From Polaromonas sp. (GTDB lineage: Bacteria > Pseudomonadota > Gammaproteobacteria > Burkholderiales > Burkholderiaceae_C), in assembly GCF_010365105.1 (NCBI RefSeq), contig NZ_JAAFGZ010000006.1:1-64000 (forward strand): DNA of 64,000 nucleotides, read 5' to 3'. Both the position numbers and the translations under genes were made by a program. The notes beneath the pieces were generated by a model, which was not told where the DNA came from, ran no database searches, and saw only the letters and a list, made by a program, of their open reading frames with translations. Each line of letters starts with the position of its first letter. Position 1 is the first letter of the stretch. This document shows, one piece after another, positions 19,586-28,417 of this stretch.

Positions 19586-21019
19586 ATGACGCGTCGCGCC
19601 ACCAAAATCGTTGCCACTCTTGGCCCTGCTTCCAGTGATCCGGTTCTGCTGGAAAAAATGATATGTGCCGGGGTCAATGTGGTACGGCTGAACTTCAGCC
19701 ACGGCAAGGCACAGGACCACATCGACCTGGCCGCCCTAGTGCGCGAAGTGGCCCAGCGCACCGGCCGCGAAGTCGCCATCATGGCTGACCTGCAAGGCCC
19801 GAAAATCCGCGTCGGCAAGTTTGCCGAAGGCCGTGTGATGCTGGTGCCGGGTGAGAAATTCATCCTCGACGCGTCCCGCGTCGAACTGGGTGATGTCAAG
19901 GGCGTCGGGCTGGACTACAAGGAGCTGCCGCGCGATGTCAAGGCACGCGATGTGCTGCTGCTCAACGATGGCCTGATCGTGCTGACCGTCGATGCGGTGC
20001 GTGGCGAGGAAGTCCACACCACCGTCAAGCTCGGTGGCGAGCTGTCGAACAACAAGGGCATCAACAAGCAGGGCGGCGGCCTGACCGCGCCGGCGCTGAC
20101 GGCCAAGGACATGGAAGACATCAAGACTGCGATGAGTTTCCAGGCCGACTACGTCGCCGTGAGCTTTCCGAAAAACGCCACCGATATGGAAATGGCGCGC
20201 CAGCTGTGCAACGTAGCCGCCGCGCCCTACAAGCACAAGCCGGGCCTGATCGCCAAGATCGAGCGCGCCGAGGCGATTCCCAAGCTCGACGAAATCCTCA
20301 AGGTCAGCGACGGCATCATGGTCGCGCGCGGCGACCTGGCGGTCGAAGTCGGCAATGCTGCCGTGCCGGCGCTGCAAAAACGCATGATCAAGATGGCCCG
20401 GGCCGCCGACAAGGTCGTCATCACCGCGACGCAGATGATGGAAAGCATGATCCTGAACCCGGTGCCCACGCGCGCCGAGGTCAGCGACGTGGCCAATGCG
20501 GTGCTCGACGGCACTGATGCGGTGATGCTCAGCGCCGAAACCGCCGCTGGCCGCTTCCCGCTGGAAACCGTCGAGGAAATGGCGAAGATCTGCGAGGAAG
20601 CCGAGAAGGCCGAGTACAAGGAGCTGAGCGCCGACTTTTCCGGCAAGACCTTTGCGCGGATTGACCAGTCGATTGCCATGGGTGCGCTGTTTACCGCCCA
20701 CCACCTGGGAGCCAAGGCCATCGTGGCGCTGACCGACAGCGGCTCGACCGCCCTGTGGATGAGCCGCCATGACATCCGGGTGCCGATCTATGCGCTGACC
20801 CCGCGTCTGGAAACCCAGCGCAAGATGGCGCTTTACCGCAACGTGCGCTCCATCCTCATGGACAGCAGCGCCGACCGCGACACTGCGCTCGAACAGGCTG
20901 AAGGCCACCTGCTGCGCCTGGACATCGTTCAGAGCGGCGATGTGTACGCCATCACCTGCGGCGAGCCCATGGGCGCCCCGGGCGGCACCAACATGCTCAA
21001 GATCTGCCGGGTGGCGTAG
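19586..21019 (+). CDS. pyk: Pyruvate kinase
   Basis: 477-residue pyruvate kinase converting phosphoenolpyruvate and ADP to pyruvate and ATP. Motifs: TKIVATLGPAS and VRLNFSHG at the N-terminus, ADLQGPKIRVG, the active-site lysine region PGLIAKIERAEAIPKLDEIL, and MVARGDLAVEVG, then ATQMMESMILNPVPTRAEVSDVANAVLDGTDAVMLSAETAAG. The C-terminal allosteric domain is present. AGGAG at about 19570 precedes the ATG. A GC-rich double-hairpin repeat begins immediately after the stop. Confidence 0.97.
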   Translation: MTRRATKIVATLGPASSDPVLLEKMICAGVNVVRLNFSHGKAQDHIDLAALVREVAQRTGREVAIMADLQGPKIRVGKFAEGRVMLVPGEKFILDASRVELGDVKGVGLDYKELPRDVKARDVLLLNDGLIVLTVDAVRGEEVHTTVKLGGELSNNKGINKQGGGLTAPALTAKDMEDIKTAMSFQADYVAVSFPKNATDMEMARQLCNVAAAPYKHKPGLIAKIERAEAIPKLDEILKVSDGIMVARGDLAVEVGNAAVPALQKRMIKMARAADKVVITATQMMESMILNPVPTRAEVSDVANAVLDGTDAVMLSAETAAGRFPLETVEEMAKICEEAEKAEYKELSADFSGKTFARIDQSIAMGALFTAHHLGAKAIVALTDSGSTALWMSRHDIRVPIYALTPRLETQRKMALYRNVRSILMDSSADRDTALEQAEGHLLRLDIVQSGDVYAITCGEPMGAPGGTNMLKICRVA

Positions 21020-21111
21020 GCCCCCACGCTTGTCGCTTCGCGTACTGCGCTGCCCCCCGAGGGGGCGCTGCGCCTGTGGCCCGGCAAAGCCGGTTCCACG
21101 GCCCCTGCTGG
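21020..21111 (+). repeat. GC-rich two-hairpin dispersed repeat, copy 2
   Basis: Begins at the base after the pyk stop. Nearly the same as 17966-18060 in its two hairpins (GCCCCCCGAGGGGGC; CCCGGCAAAGCCGG), more diverged in the first 35 bases. Confidence 0.75.
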
Positions 21112-21189
21112 CGCGGCGAGGGTGCACGGCGCGCCCGGTCGGTGCTGGTCTGAATCCACCGCCAGGGGCGCTGCGTATAGCCCTACGCC

Positions 21190-22059
21190 ATGAAAACTAT
21201 CTTCTCTGAATTGCCCAGACGCTCATTGTTCGCCATGCTGCCGGCGCTGCTCACCGCCTGCTCGGGCACTGACCTGCTCAACGCCACGGTTTCCACCGAC
21301 AGCTACCGGCGCACCGAGGGACTGGCCTATGGCGCCGACCCGCGCCAGCTGCTTGACGTGTACCAGCCGGCCGCAGGGGTTTCCCGCGCTCCGCTGGTGG
21401 TGTTTTTCTATGGCGGCAGCTGGTCGTCGGGCGAGCGCGGCGACTACCGGTTTGTCGGCGAAGCGCTGGCGTCGCGCGGCATTGTGGCAATGGTCGCCGA
21501 CTACCGGCTGAGCCCGGCCTTCCGCTACCCGGCCTTTGTGCAGGACAGCGCCAGCGCGGTGCGCTGGGCGGTTGACCACGCGGCACGCTTTGGCGCTGAC
21601 GAAAAACGCATTTTTGTCATGGGCCACAGCGCCGGCGCCTACAACGCCGCCATGGTCGCGCTGGATGCGCGCTGGCTGGCGGCGGTCGGTCTGGCACCTG
21701 CACAGTTGGCGGGCTGGATCGGGCTGGCCGGACCCTACGACTTTTTGCCGATTGGCGACGTCCAGACACGGGTCGCCTTCAACTGGCCGCAGACCTCAGC
21801 GGAAAGCCAGCCGATCATTCATGCGTCATCGGCCTCGCCGCCTGCATTGCTGCTGGCGCCAGCCGTGGACAGCGTGGTCAATCCGCAGCGCAGCACGGTG
21901 GCCATGGCGGCGCGGCTTCGTGCCAGCGGCGTTCGGGTCGAGTCCGAACTGTTCCCCGGCGTCAGCCATGTCACCTTGCTGGCATCCATGGCGCAGGTTC
22001 TCAGAAGCCGGGCGCCGGTGCTGGCGCGCGTGACAGATTTCGTGCAATCAGCTGGCTGA
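21190..22059 (+). CDS. Alpha/beta hydrolase, probable lipoprotein esterase
   Basis: 289-residue alpha/beta hydrolase of the BD-FAE/carboxylesterase group. A signal sequence ends in a lipobox-like LLTAC (residues about 17-21), so the mature protein is probably a lipoprotein. Oxyanion-hole segment VVFFYGGSWSSG (HGGxW-like, with Tyr in place of His) and nucleophile elbow GHSAGAYNA; the acid and His are probably LAPAVDSVV and FPGVSHVTLL near the C-terminus. Substrate unknown. Its 3' end overlaps the convergent PAP2 gene by 59 bases. Confidence 0.85.
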   Translation: MKTIFSELPRRSLFAMLPALLTACSGTDLLNATVSTDSYRRTEGLAYGADPRQLLDVYQPAAGVSRAPLVVFFYGGSWSSGERGDYRFVGEALASRGIVAMVADYRLSPAFRYPAFVQDSASAVRWAVDHAARFGADEKRIFVMGHSAGAYNAAMVALDARWLAAVGLAPAQLAGWIGLAGPYDFLPIGDVQTRVAFNWPQTSAESQPIIHASSASPPALLLAPAVDSVVNPQRSTVAMAARLRASGVRVESELFPGVSHVTLLASMAQVLRSRAPVLARVTDFVQSAG

Positions 22060-22738
22060 CCGCCGCATCCACGCCGGCCGCCACCGTCCAGCACAGCCAG
22101 GCGGTCCACAAGGTATGGCTCATGTAGTGCGCGCCGCGAACCTGCTGCGCCAGCCCGAAGACGAAGCCGGCCAGCATCGCGCCGGCCAGCCAGCGCCGGG
22201 CGGTATGGGGAAGCACATGCCTGAAGGCGAAAAATCCGCCCATGAAGGCAAAGCCTGCCGACGCATGCCCGGCCGGAAAGCAGCCGCCTGTGCCGCCATC
22301 GCGAATGCCCCAGGCCCAGTGCGACACATGCGTCGCCACGCCGCCGAAGTCCTGCAGGTCCCAGGGGCAGCTGGTATGGCTGTACAGCTTGATCGTTGAG
22401 ACGATCAGCAGCGCGACCAGCGTTGTCAAGGCCAGTTGAACTCGCCGCACCATGGGCAGGCGCTTGAGGCTGCCCAGGGGCAGGAACATGCCCACCAGCA
22501 GGTACAGCTCCAGCACCCAGGGCCACAGCCTGACGTCGTCATGCAGCAGGTTGCGCCACAGCCAGTGGCTTTCCAGCGCAAAACCGTTCGTGGAGCCGAA
22601 CCAGTGCGCCATGACGAGGTCAAGGCTTGAGAAGTCCCAGATCAGCAGCAGCAACAGGCTGCCCAGCGTCCAGCGTAGAAAGTGCGTGCGGGGGGAGGGG
22701 ACAGGAAACAGCTGGTTAGACATGGTGGCTTTGGGCAT
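22001..22738 (-). CDS. PAP2 superfamily membrane phosphatase
   Basis: 245-residue membrane phosphatase with about six hydrophobic helices. The PAP2 active-site motifs are visible: KLYSHTSCPWDL (motif 1 region), CFPAGHASAGFAFMGG (PSGH-like motif 2) and RGAHYMSHTLWTAW (SRxxxxxHxxxD-like motif 3, with Trp in the last position). Candidate substrates are undecaprenyl pyrophosphate or lipid A. MSNQLF at 22723 is an alternative start. The divergent two-component genes and the PmrA-like box in the shared spacer suggest it is a member of a PmrAB-type regulon, which would favour a lipid A or isoprenoid phosphate role (inference). Confidence 0.85.
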   Translation of the reverse strand: MPKATMSNQLFPVPSPRTHFLRWTLGSLLLLLIWDFSSLDLVMAHWFGSTNGFALESHWLWRNLLHDDVRLWPWVLELYLLVGMFLPLGSLKRLPMVRRVQLALTTLVALLIVSTIKLYSHTSCPWDLQDFGGVATHVSHWAWGIRDGGTGGCFPAGHASAGFAFMGGFFAFRHVLPHTARRWLAGAMLAGFVFGLAQQVRGAHYMSHTLWTAWLCWTVAAGVDAAVSQLIARNLSRAPAPAPGF

Positions 22739-22767
22739 ATCGGGTGCTGCGAAGGTAGCGGCGATGC

Positions 22768-22784
22768 CTTAAGTCACTCTTAAA
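22768..22784. promoter_or_regulatory. PmrA/QseB-type box
   Basis: CTTAAG-TCACT-CTTAAA is an exact fit to the known PmrA half-site pattern YTTAAK-N5-YTTAAK. It lies in the 93-base spacer between the PAP2 gene and the response regulator, 48 bases upstream of the regulator's start, so it could serve autoregulation and control of the phosphatase. Confidence 0.65.
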
Positions 22785-22831
22785 GACCGGCGAAGTTCTG
22801 AAAAATAAGTCACGGGCGCGACAATAGGCGC

Positions 22832-23524
22832 ATGAGAATCCTGGTGGTTGAAGACGACACGGGCATTGCCCTGGGCCTGAAGTCCAGCTTGCAGCAGCGG
22901 GGCTATGCGGTCGATGTGTGCGGCACGCTGCGCAGCGCCTGGGCAGCCCTGCGCAGCGAAGCGTTCGACCTGGTGCTGCTGGACCTGGGCCTGCCCGATG
23001 GCGATGGCAGCCAGCTGGTGCAGCGCATCCGGCAGGCGCCCGCAGCCGCAGGCGGCCTGCCCGACACCCTGACGCCAATCCTGATCATGACCGCCCGCGA
23101 CCAGGTCGCCGACCGCATCCTCGTGCTGAACCTGGGCGCCGACGACTACCTGGTCAAGCCGTTTGACCTGGACGAGCTGGAAGCCCGCATGCGCGCGTTG
23201 CTGCGCCGGGCCGGGGGGCGCGCCCATCCACTGCTGGTGCATGGCGACCTGGTGGTCGACCCGGCCGCCCACACCGTGCTGCGCGCCGGCCAGCCGCTGG
23301 AACTGACGCCGCGCGAGTTTGCCCTGCTGCTGCTGCTGCTCGAATCGCGCGGCCGTGTGCTGTCGCGCCAGCAGCTGGAGGCACGGCTTTACAGCTGGCA
23401 GGATGCCGTGGGCAGCAATGCGGTCGAAGTGCATGTGCATCATCTGCGCCGCAAGATCGGGGAAAGCGTGATCCAGACGCTGCGTGGCGTCGGCTATTTC
23501 ATTCCCCGGGAAGACCCGCCATGA
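22832..23524 (+). CDS. OmpR-family response regulator, PmrA/QseB type
   Basis: 230-residue response regulator. Receiver domain with acidic pair EDD (residues 7-9), phospho-acceptor Asp in LVLLDLGLPDGDG (about residue 51) and Lys in [14 protein letters not shown]-terminal winged helix ends in GSNAVEVHVHHLRRKIG and TLRGVGYFIPRE; the phrase YSWQDAVGSNAVEVHVHHLRRK is characteristic of the QseB/PmrA subgroup. The receiver has a ten-residue insertion (RQAPAAAGGLPDTLTPILIMTARD). It overlaps the kinase start by ATGA (23521-23524). Confidence 0.93.
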   Translation: MRILVVEDDTGIALGLKSSLQQRGYAVDVCGTLRSAWAALRSEAFDLVLLDLGLPDGDGSQLVQRIRQAPAAAGGLPDTLTPILIMTARDQVADRILVLNLGADDYLVKPFDLDELEARMRALLRRAGGRAHPLLVHGDLVVDPAAHTVLRAGQPLELTPREFALLLLLLESRGRVLSRQQLEARLYSWQDAVGSNAVEVHVHHLRRKIGESVIQTLRGVGYFIPREDPP

Positions 23525-24891
23525 CGCCCCCTGCAGGCCGCCAGGCCTCGCTGACGCGCCGCCTGGTGCTGGGCGTGCTGGCGGCGCTGCTGCTGGTGTG
23601 GGCCGGATTTTTCGCCGTCGGACACCGCACCGGCATCCATGAGGCCGACGAACTGACCGATGGCCAGCTGGCGGGAACGGCGGCGCTGTTGCTGACGCTG
23701 GACCTGCCGCCCTTCATGGCAAGTTCCCTGGAGCCGAATCGCCAGGCCAACCTCAACATGGTCCGGCCGGCGCTGGACAGCCTGAAACACCACGACTACC
23801 AGTTTTCCCTGAGCGTGGTGGTGCGCGACGCGGCCGGCCATCTGCTGGCACGCTCGGGCGAGGCGCCGGTGCCTGACTTTGTCCCGCGTGACGGGTTTGC
23901 CGACCTGCTGCTTGGAACCCCGGCAAGCGCCTGGCGCAGTTTTTCCCAATGGGATGCCACGCACAGCCGGCAGGTGGTGGTGCTGGTTAAGTTCGAGGAA
24001 CGCGAGGCACTGGCCGAGGATGTGGCTGCCCAGCTCGCCGAACCCGTTCTGTGGCTCCTGCCGGTGGTGGCGCTGGCGCTGGGCGCGGCTATTTTGCGGG
24101 GCCTGCGGCCACTGCAGGCGCTCTCGCGCGATGTGGAAGCGCTGGAGGTGGACAAGACGGCCCGCCTGCAGGCCCGCCACCCCTACCGCGAATTCAACTC
24201 GGTGGTGCGCTCCATCAACCGGCTGCTGGGCCAGCAGCAGGCGGCACTGGAGCGGGAACGGCAGCTGGCCAGTGAAATTGCGCACGAGCTGCGCACCCCG
24301 CTGTCGTCGATTGCCCTGCAGGCCGCATCGCTTCGCGGTGCCTTGCCGGCCCCGGCGCAAGCCGCAGCCTTGCAGCAGATCAGCACCGATGCGCTGCGCG
24401 CAGGCCATGTCATCAGCCAGCTGCTCGCGCTGGCGCGCACCGGCCAGGCCGGCATGCAGCAGGCGCTGGTGCCGCTGGACCTGGCCGTACTCGCGCGGGA
24501 AGTCGTGGCCGGTTATGCGCAGACGGCCTGGCAAAGCGGCCACCGGCTGAGCGTCCAGGGGGATGAACACCAGACCGTGCTGGCGCATCCCCTGCTGCTG
24601 GAGCTGGCCTTGCGCAACCTGATCGACAACGCCCTGCAGCACACCGCCCGCGGCACTGCTGTGTGCGTGCAATGGGGAAACGATGCGGGCCGCGCCTGGC
24701 TGCAGGTCTGCGATGACGGCCAGGGCGGCCACGACGCGCCGGCCGCCACCCCGGCCTCTATTGATCGACTGGGTCTGGGGCACAAGATCGTGGGCCGGGT
24801 GATGGACATTCATGGCGGCAGCTTCGCGCAACACATGGCAGCGGTGCCGTTCAACCGGTGTTATCGCCTTTGTTTCCCGGCGGTTTCATGA
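23521..24891 (+). CDS. Sensor histidine kinase, PmrB/QseC type
   Basis: 456-residue membrane kinase. Helices at residues about 12-35 and 178-197 bracket a periplasmic sensor domain of about 140 residues. H-box ASEIAHELRTPLSSIALQ (phosphorylated His), N-box ELALRNLIDNALQHT, then DDGQGG and the short G2 region RLGLGHKIVGRVM. Partner of the preceding regulator by overlap. The periplasmic domain has no obvious acidic metal-binding cluster such as the ExxE of Salmonella PmrB, so the signal is not predicted. Confidence 0.92.
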   Translation: MTPPAGRQASLTRRLVLGVLAALLLVWAGFFAVGHRTGIHEADELTDGQLAGTAALLLTLDLPPFMASSLEPNRQANLNMVRPALDSLKHHDYQFSLSVVVRDAAGHLLARSGEAPVPDFVPRDGFADLLLGTPASAWRSFSQWDATHSRQVVVLVKFEEREALAEDVAAQLAEPVLWLLPVVALALGAAILRGLRPLQALSRDVEALEVDKTARLQARHPYREFNSVVRSINRLLGQQQAALERERQLASEIAHELRTPLSSIALQAASLRGALPAPAQAAALQQISTDALRAGHVISQLLALARTGQAGMQQALVPLDLAVLAREVVAGYAQTAWQSGHRLSVQGDEHQTVLAHPLLLELALRNLIDNALQHTARGTAVCVQWGNDAGRAWLQVCDDGQGGHDAPAATPASIDRLGLGHKIVGRVMDIHGGSFAQHMAAVPFNRCYRLCFPAVS

Positions 24892-24923
24892 CCTAACGGA
24901 CTATTGGCAGACAGTAGAATGAA

Positions 24924-24947
24924 GGTTAAGGTTACCTTGCGGTTACC
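24924..24947 (+). promoter_or_regulatory. GGTTA direct repeats upstream of fba
   Basis: Three GGTTA units (24924, 24930, 24941), the last two extended to GGTTACC, lie 90-115 bases before fba. They could be an operator or part of the promoter region; no known regulator site was recognised. Confidence 0.3.
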
Positions 24948-25037
24948 GTCAGCCAGCGTGGCATCGCCAGTTGCGCTACCCGCCCACGCACACCACCGTT
25001 TTCTTCAGCTTTTCAACTTTTCAGGGGACTCTCAATC

Positions 25038-26102
25038 ATGGCACTCGTTTCGATGCGCGAACTGCTGGACCATGCCGCAGCCAATGGCTACGGCATCCCG
25101 GCTTTCAACGTCAACAACCTGGAGCAGGTCCAGGCCGTGATGGCCGCTGCCGACGAGGTTGGTGCGCCTGTCATCCTGCAGGCCAGCGCAGGCGCGCGCA
25201 AGTACGCCGGCGAAGCCTTCATCAAGCACCTGATCCTGGCGGCGGTCGAGGCCTATCCGCATATTCCGCTGGTGATGCACCAGGACCACGGCCAGAGCCC
25301 GGCGATCTGCCAGGGCGCCATCGAGCTGGGTTTCAGCTCGGTGATGATGGACGGCAGTCTGGAAGCCGACGGCAAGACCATCGCCAGCTTCGAGTACAAC
25401 GTCGAAGTCACGCGCAAGGTGGTCGAAATGGCGCACGCCACCGGCGTGTCGGTCGAAGGCGAGCTTGGCTGCCTCGGCAGCCTGGAAACCATGCAGGGCG
25501 ACAAGGAAGACGGCCACGGCACCGACGCCGTCATGACGCATGACCAACTGCTGACCGACCCCGAGGAAGCCGCCGAGTTCGTCAAGCGTACCCAGCTGGA
25601 CGCGCTGGCGATTGCCATCGGCACCAGCCACGGCGCCTACAAGTTCACGCGCAAGCCCACCGGCGACATTCTGGCGATCGAGCGCGTGAAGGAAATCCAC
25701 CGCCGCATTCCCAACACCCATCTGGTGATGCACGGCTCGTCGAGCGTGCCGCAGGATCTGCTGGCGCAGATCAACCAGTACGGCGGCCACATGAAGGAAA
25801 CCTACGGCGTGCCGGTCGAGGAAATCCAGAAGGCGATCCAGTTCGGCGTGCGCAAGATCAACATCGACACCGACATCCGTCTGGCCATGACCGGCGCGGT
25901 GCGCAAGTTCCTGGCCGAGAACCCCGAGAAGTTTGATGCCCGGGAATGGCTCAAGCCTGCCCGTGAAGCCGCCAAGGCGATCTGCAAGCAGCGCTACATC
26001 GAGTTCGGCTGCGAAGGCCAGGCCGCCGGCATCAAGGGCCGCAGCCTCTCTAGCGTCGCCGGCGAGTACGCCAAGGGCGAACTGGCGCAAGTCGTTCATT
26101 AA
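25038..26102 (+). CDS. fba: Class II fructose-1,6-bisphosphate aldolase
   Basis: 354-residue zinc-dependent aldolase of the Calvin-cycle/gluconeogenic subtype. [22 protein letters not shown], the zinc-binding VMHQDHGQS (His/Asp) region near residue 80, [21 protein letters not shown] (His ligand and phosphate binding) and VMHGSSSVP are all in place. Length is typical for proteobacterial class II enzymes. GGGGACT at 25023-25029 precedes the start. A strong hairpin terminator (26146-26182) separates it from purC. Confidence 0.96.
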   Translation: MALVSMRELLDHAAANGYGIPAFNVNNLEQVQAVMAAADEVGAPVILQASAGARKYAGEAFIKHLILAAVEAYPHIPLVMHQDHGQSPAICQGAIELGFSSVMMDGSLEADGKTIASFEYNVEVTRKVVEMAHATGVSVEGELGCLGSLETMQGDKEDGHGTDAVMTHDQLLTDPEEAAEFVKRTQLDALAIAIGTSHGAYKFTRKPTGDILAIERVKEIHRRIPNTHLVMHGSSSVPQDLLAQINQYGGHMKETYGVPVEEIQKAIQFGVRKINIDTDIRLAMTGAVRKFLAENPEKFDAREWLKPAREAAKAICKQRYIEFGCEGQAAGIKGRSLSSVAGEYAKGELAQVVH

Positions 26103-26145
26103 CCCGGCGCCTGCGCCCCTCGCTTCGCCGGATTGGCGATAATTC

Positions 26146-26182
26146 AAAGCCCGTGCCCGACCCGCGTCGCACGGGCTTTTTC
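26146..26182 (+). terminator. Rho-independent terminator after fba
   Basis: AAAGCCCGTGC and GCACGGGCTTT form an 11-bp stem around a 12-14-base loop, followed by T residues. Confidence 0.8.
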
Positions 26183-26205
26183 ATTTTTCCAACCTGCAGA
26201 CCCGC

Positions 26206-27123
26206 ATGACCACCACGACCCCCGCACTTCATACCTCGGCCCTGACTTCCTTGCCCCTGCTGGCACGCGGCAAGGTGCGCGACAACTATGCCGTGGGCAA
26301 GGACCGGCTGCTGATGGTGGCCAGCGACCGCCTGAGCGCCTTTGACGTGATCCTCGGTGAGCCGATTCCCGGCAAGGGCGCGCTGCTGACGCAAATGGCA
26401 CTGTTCTGGTTCGACAAGCTGGGCGACATCTGCCCCAACCACCTGACCGGCGAGGCGCCTGAAAGCGTGGTGACGGCAGCTGAAATCCCGCAGGTCGTGG
26501 GCCGCTCGATGCTGGTCAAGCGCCTCAAACCCATTCCGGTGGAAGCGGTGGTGCGCGGCTACCTGGCCGGCAGCGGCTGGGCCGAATACCAGCAGAGCCA
26601 GTCGGTCTGTGGCGTGCCACTGCCCGCAGGCCTTAAAAACGCCAGCAAGCTGCCCGAACCCATCTTCACACCCGCCGCCAAGGCCGAGGCCGGCGAGCAC
26701 GACGAAAACATCAGCTACGAGCAGGTCGTGACCATCGTCGGCCCCGAACTCGCCGCGCAGATCAAGCAACTCAGCATCGCGATTTATGAAACCGCCGCCG
26801 CCTTCGCGCTGACCAAGGGCATCATCATTGCCGACACCAAGTTCGAGTTCGGCCTCGACGACAACGGCACGCTGACGCTGATGGACGAGGTGCTGACGCC
26901 CGATTCGTCGCGCTACTGGCCCATAGAGGGTTACGAAGCCGCCTTTGCTGCGGGCGAGAATCCACCGAGCTACGACAAGCAGTTCGTGCGCGACTGGCTG
27001 GAAGCCGTGCGCATCAACGGGAAGCCGTGGGACAAGACCCCGCCATCGCCGCACCTGCCGCCCGACGTGATTGCCAAGACCGCCGCCAAGTACCAGGAGG
27101 CGATGGCGCGGCTGACGGCTTAA
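26206..27123 (+). CDS. purC: Phosphoribosylaminoimidazole-succinocarboxamide synthase
   Basis: 305-residue SAICAR synthetase of purine biosynthesis. [32 protein letters not shown] is the N-terminal family signature; [23 protein letters not shown] and [31 protein letters not shown] carry the nucleotide and metal-binding residues. Length matches the long betaproteobacterial form. purE and purK lie 6.3 kb downstream, separated by a block of unrelated genes. Confidence 0.97.
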   Translation: MTTTTPALHTSALTSLPLLARGKVRDNYAVGKDRLLMVASDRLSAFDVILGEPIPGKGALLTQMALFWFDKLGDICPNHLTGEAPESVVTAAEIPQVVGRSMLVKRLKPIPVEAVVRGYLAGSGWAEYQQSQSVCGVPLPAGLKNASKLPEPIFTPAAKAEAGEHDENISYEQVVTIVGPELAAQIKQLSIAIYETAAAFALTKGIIIADTKFEFGLDDNGTLTLMDEVLTPDSSRYWPIEGYEAAFAAGENPPSYDKQFVRDWLEAVRINGKPWDKTPPSPHLPPDVIAKTAAKYQEAMARLTA

Positions 27124-27187
27124 GGTTTGAAGACTTCAAAGATTTGTGCCACACTTGTGTCACAAATTAACCTGCAAGGAAAGTCTC

Positions 27188-27469
27188 ATGTCCACCACGA
27201 CCTTACGGATTGAAAACGCATTGCGCGAGCGGATCGTCCGGCTGGCGAAAGCTTTTGACCAGACGCCACACAACTTCATGCTCGAAGCGCTGGCGCAAAA
27301 AGCGGATGAGGCCGAGTGGAAGCTGGACATGCAGCGTGAAGCCCGGCAACGCGACATGGCCTTGATGGCCGGCGAGCCAGGCGTTGAATGGCATGAAATG
27401 CGCACGTACTTGCGTGGACGCCTGAGCGATGCAGCCGCCATGCCTGAATCCACGCCGCAGTCACAGTGA
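27188..27469 (+). CDS. CopG/ParD-like antitoxin
   Basis: 93-residue protein with an N-terminal ribbon-helix-helix: STTTLRIENALRERIVRLAKAFDQTPHNFMLEALAQK. The C-terminal half is charged and probably disordered, as in antitoxins that wrap their toxin. AAGGAAA at 27176-27182 precedes the ATG at 27188. Overlaps the toxin start by four bases (GTGA). Confidence 0.8.
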   Translation: MSTTTLRIENALRERIVRLAKAFDQTPHNFMLEALAQKADEAEWKLDMQREARQRDMALMAGEPGVEWHEMRTYLRGRLSDAAAMPESTPQSQ

Positions 27470-27762
27470 GCCGGATTGTTCTGGCCGCGCAAGTCAGGGC
27501 CGACTTCGACCGGATTTTCGATTTTCTTTTTGAGTACGCGCCTGATTCCGCCGCGACGCGCATCGAAGCCATCATTGCCGCTATCGATATTCTGCAAACC
27601 AGCCCATTGATCGGTCGGCCCATGGCCTTCGGCCAGCGTGAACTGGTGATTGCTACCGGCAGCAGTGGCTACCTGGCGCTTTACCGTTACGACCCGACGC
27701 TGGACACAGCGTTTGTGCTGGCAGTGCGCAGCCAGCGCGAGCACGGCTACAAAAAAGGATGA
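27466..27762 (+). CDS. RelE/ParE-family toxin
   Basis: 98-residue protein of the RelE/ParE fold: helices VRADFDRIFDFLFEYAPDSAATRIEAI, then SPLIGRPMAFGQRELVIATGSSGYLALYRYD and FVLAVRSQREHGYKKG. The spacing of Arg and Tyr residues in the C-terminal strands resembles ParE-type toxins, which act on gyrase, or RelE-type ribosome-dependent nucleases; the sequence alone does not decide. GTG start inside the antitoxin stop codon. A hairpin terminator follows. Confidence 0.78.
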   Translation: MSRIVLAAQVRADFDRIFDFLFEYAPDSAATRIEAIIAAIDILQTSPLIGRPMAFGQRELVIATGSSGYLALYRYDPTLDTAFVLAVRSQREHGYKKG

Positions 27763-27837
27763 TGCTGCGCACGGCACAACGGAAAGAGCCGTTTTATGAA
27801 AAATATGCTTGCAGCGCACACTGGATAAGCCCGAGAA

Positions 27838-27854
27838 GCTACTGATTCAATAGC
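27838..27854 (-). repeat. Dispersed 17-bp palindromic element, copy 5
   Basis: GCTACTGATTCAATAGC followed by AAAAAA, immediately next to the terminator at 27855. Confidence 0.65.
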
Positions 27855-27893
27855 AAAAAAGCCCCGCTACGAAAAACGCAGCGGGGCTTTTTT
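27855..27893. terminator. Bidirectional hairpin terminator
   Basis: AAAAAAGCCCCGCT and AGCGGGGCTTTTTT form a strong stem with an A run on one side and a T run on the other, between the convergent toxin and hydroxyisourate hydrolase genes. Confidence 0.85.
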
Positions 27894-27943
27894 AATGGAA
27901 ATCGCACAAACCGCCAACGGTCTGCACGCCTTCTGGCTTGCGC

Positions 27944-28354
27944 TTAATTGCCGCGATAGGTCGAGAAGCCGTAAGGGCTCAGCAGCAGCGGGATGTGGTA
28001 ATGCGGCACCGTACCGTCCACCGCAAAAATCACCGGCACTTCAGGGAAGAACGTCGTCATCTTGTGCTGGGTAAACCAGTCGCCCGTCTTGAAGGTGACG
28101 CGGTAGTTGCCCTTTTCCAGTGTCTTGCCTTCCGGGTACAGCGCCGGAATGCGGCCCTGCTCGTTGGTCGTGCCGCTGTTCAATTCGGTCCAGTTCTTGC
28201 CGTCCTGCTTTTCCAGCAGCACTTTGACGCCGGGCGAAGGCAGGCCGTCTTGCAGGTTCAGCACGTGAACGCTCAGCGGGTTGGTGGCGGCAAAAGCGAT
28301 GGCTGAAGCGCCGCACAGGGCAATGCCGGCGCACAGGGATTTGAAAGTCATCAT
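27944..28354 (-). CDS. Periplasmic 5-hydroxyisourate hydrolase (transthyretin-like)
   Basis: 136-residue transthyretin-like protein with a signal peptide ending AIAFA-A (residues 1-23). The family features are LSVHVLNLQDGLPSPGVKVLLEK (first strand with active-site His), an Arg in GRIPAL, FFPEVPVIFAV, HYHIPLLLSPYGFSTYRGN at the C-terminus. The hallmark C-terminus of active hydrolases is YRGS; here the last residue is Asn, and this is worth noting. Enzymes of this type hydrolyse 5-hydroxyisourate from urate oxidation. Good AAGGAAA upstream. Probably co-transcribed with the HbpS-like gene upstream. Confidence 0.9.
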   Translation of the reverse strand: MMTFKSLCAGIALCGASAIAFAATNPLSVHVLNLQDGLPSPGVKVLLEKQDGKNWTELNSGTTNEQGRIPALYPEGKTLEKGNYRVTFKTGDWFTQHKMTTFFPEVPVIFAVDGTVPHYHIPLLLSPYGFSTYRGN

Positions 28355-28417
28355 GGGTAAGTTTCCTTTTTGGGTGGAGTTACGGGTTACGGATTAAAAA
28401 TTCGACAGGCGGCCGGC

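Noticed and set aside
22001..22059. Overlap of the esterase and PAP2 genes as a regulatory feature
   Set aside because: Convergent 59-base overlaps of 3' ends are common in compact genomes; nothing suggests a special antisense role.
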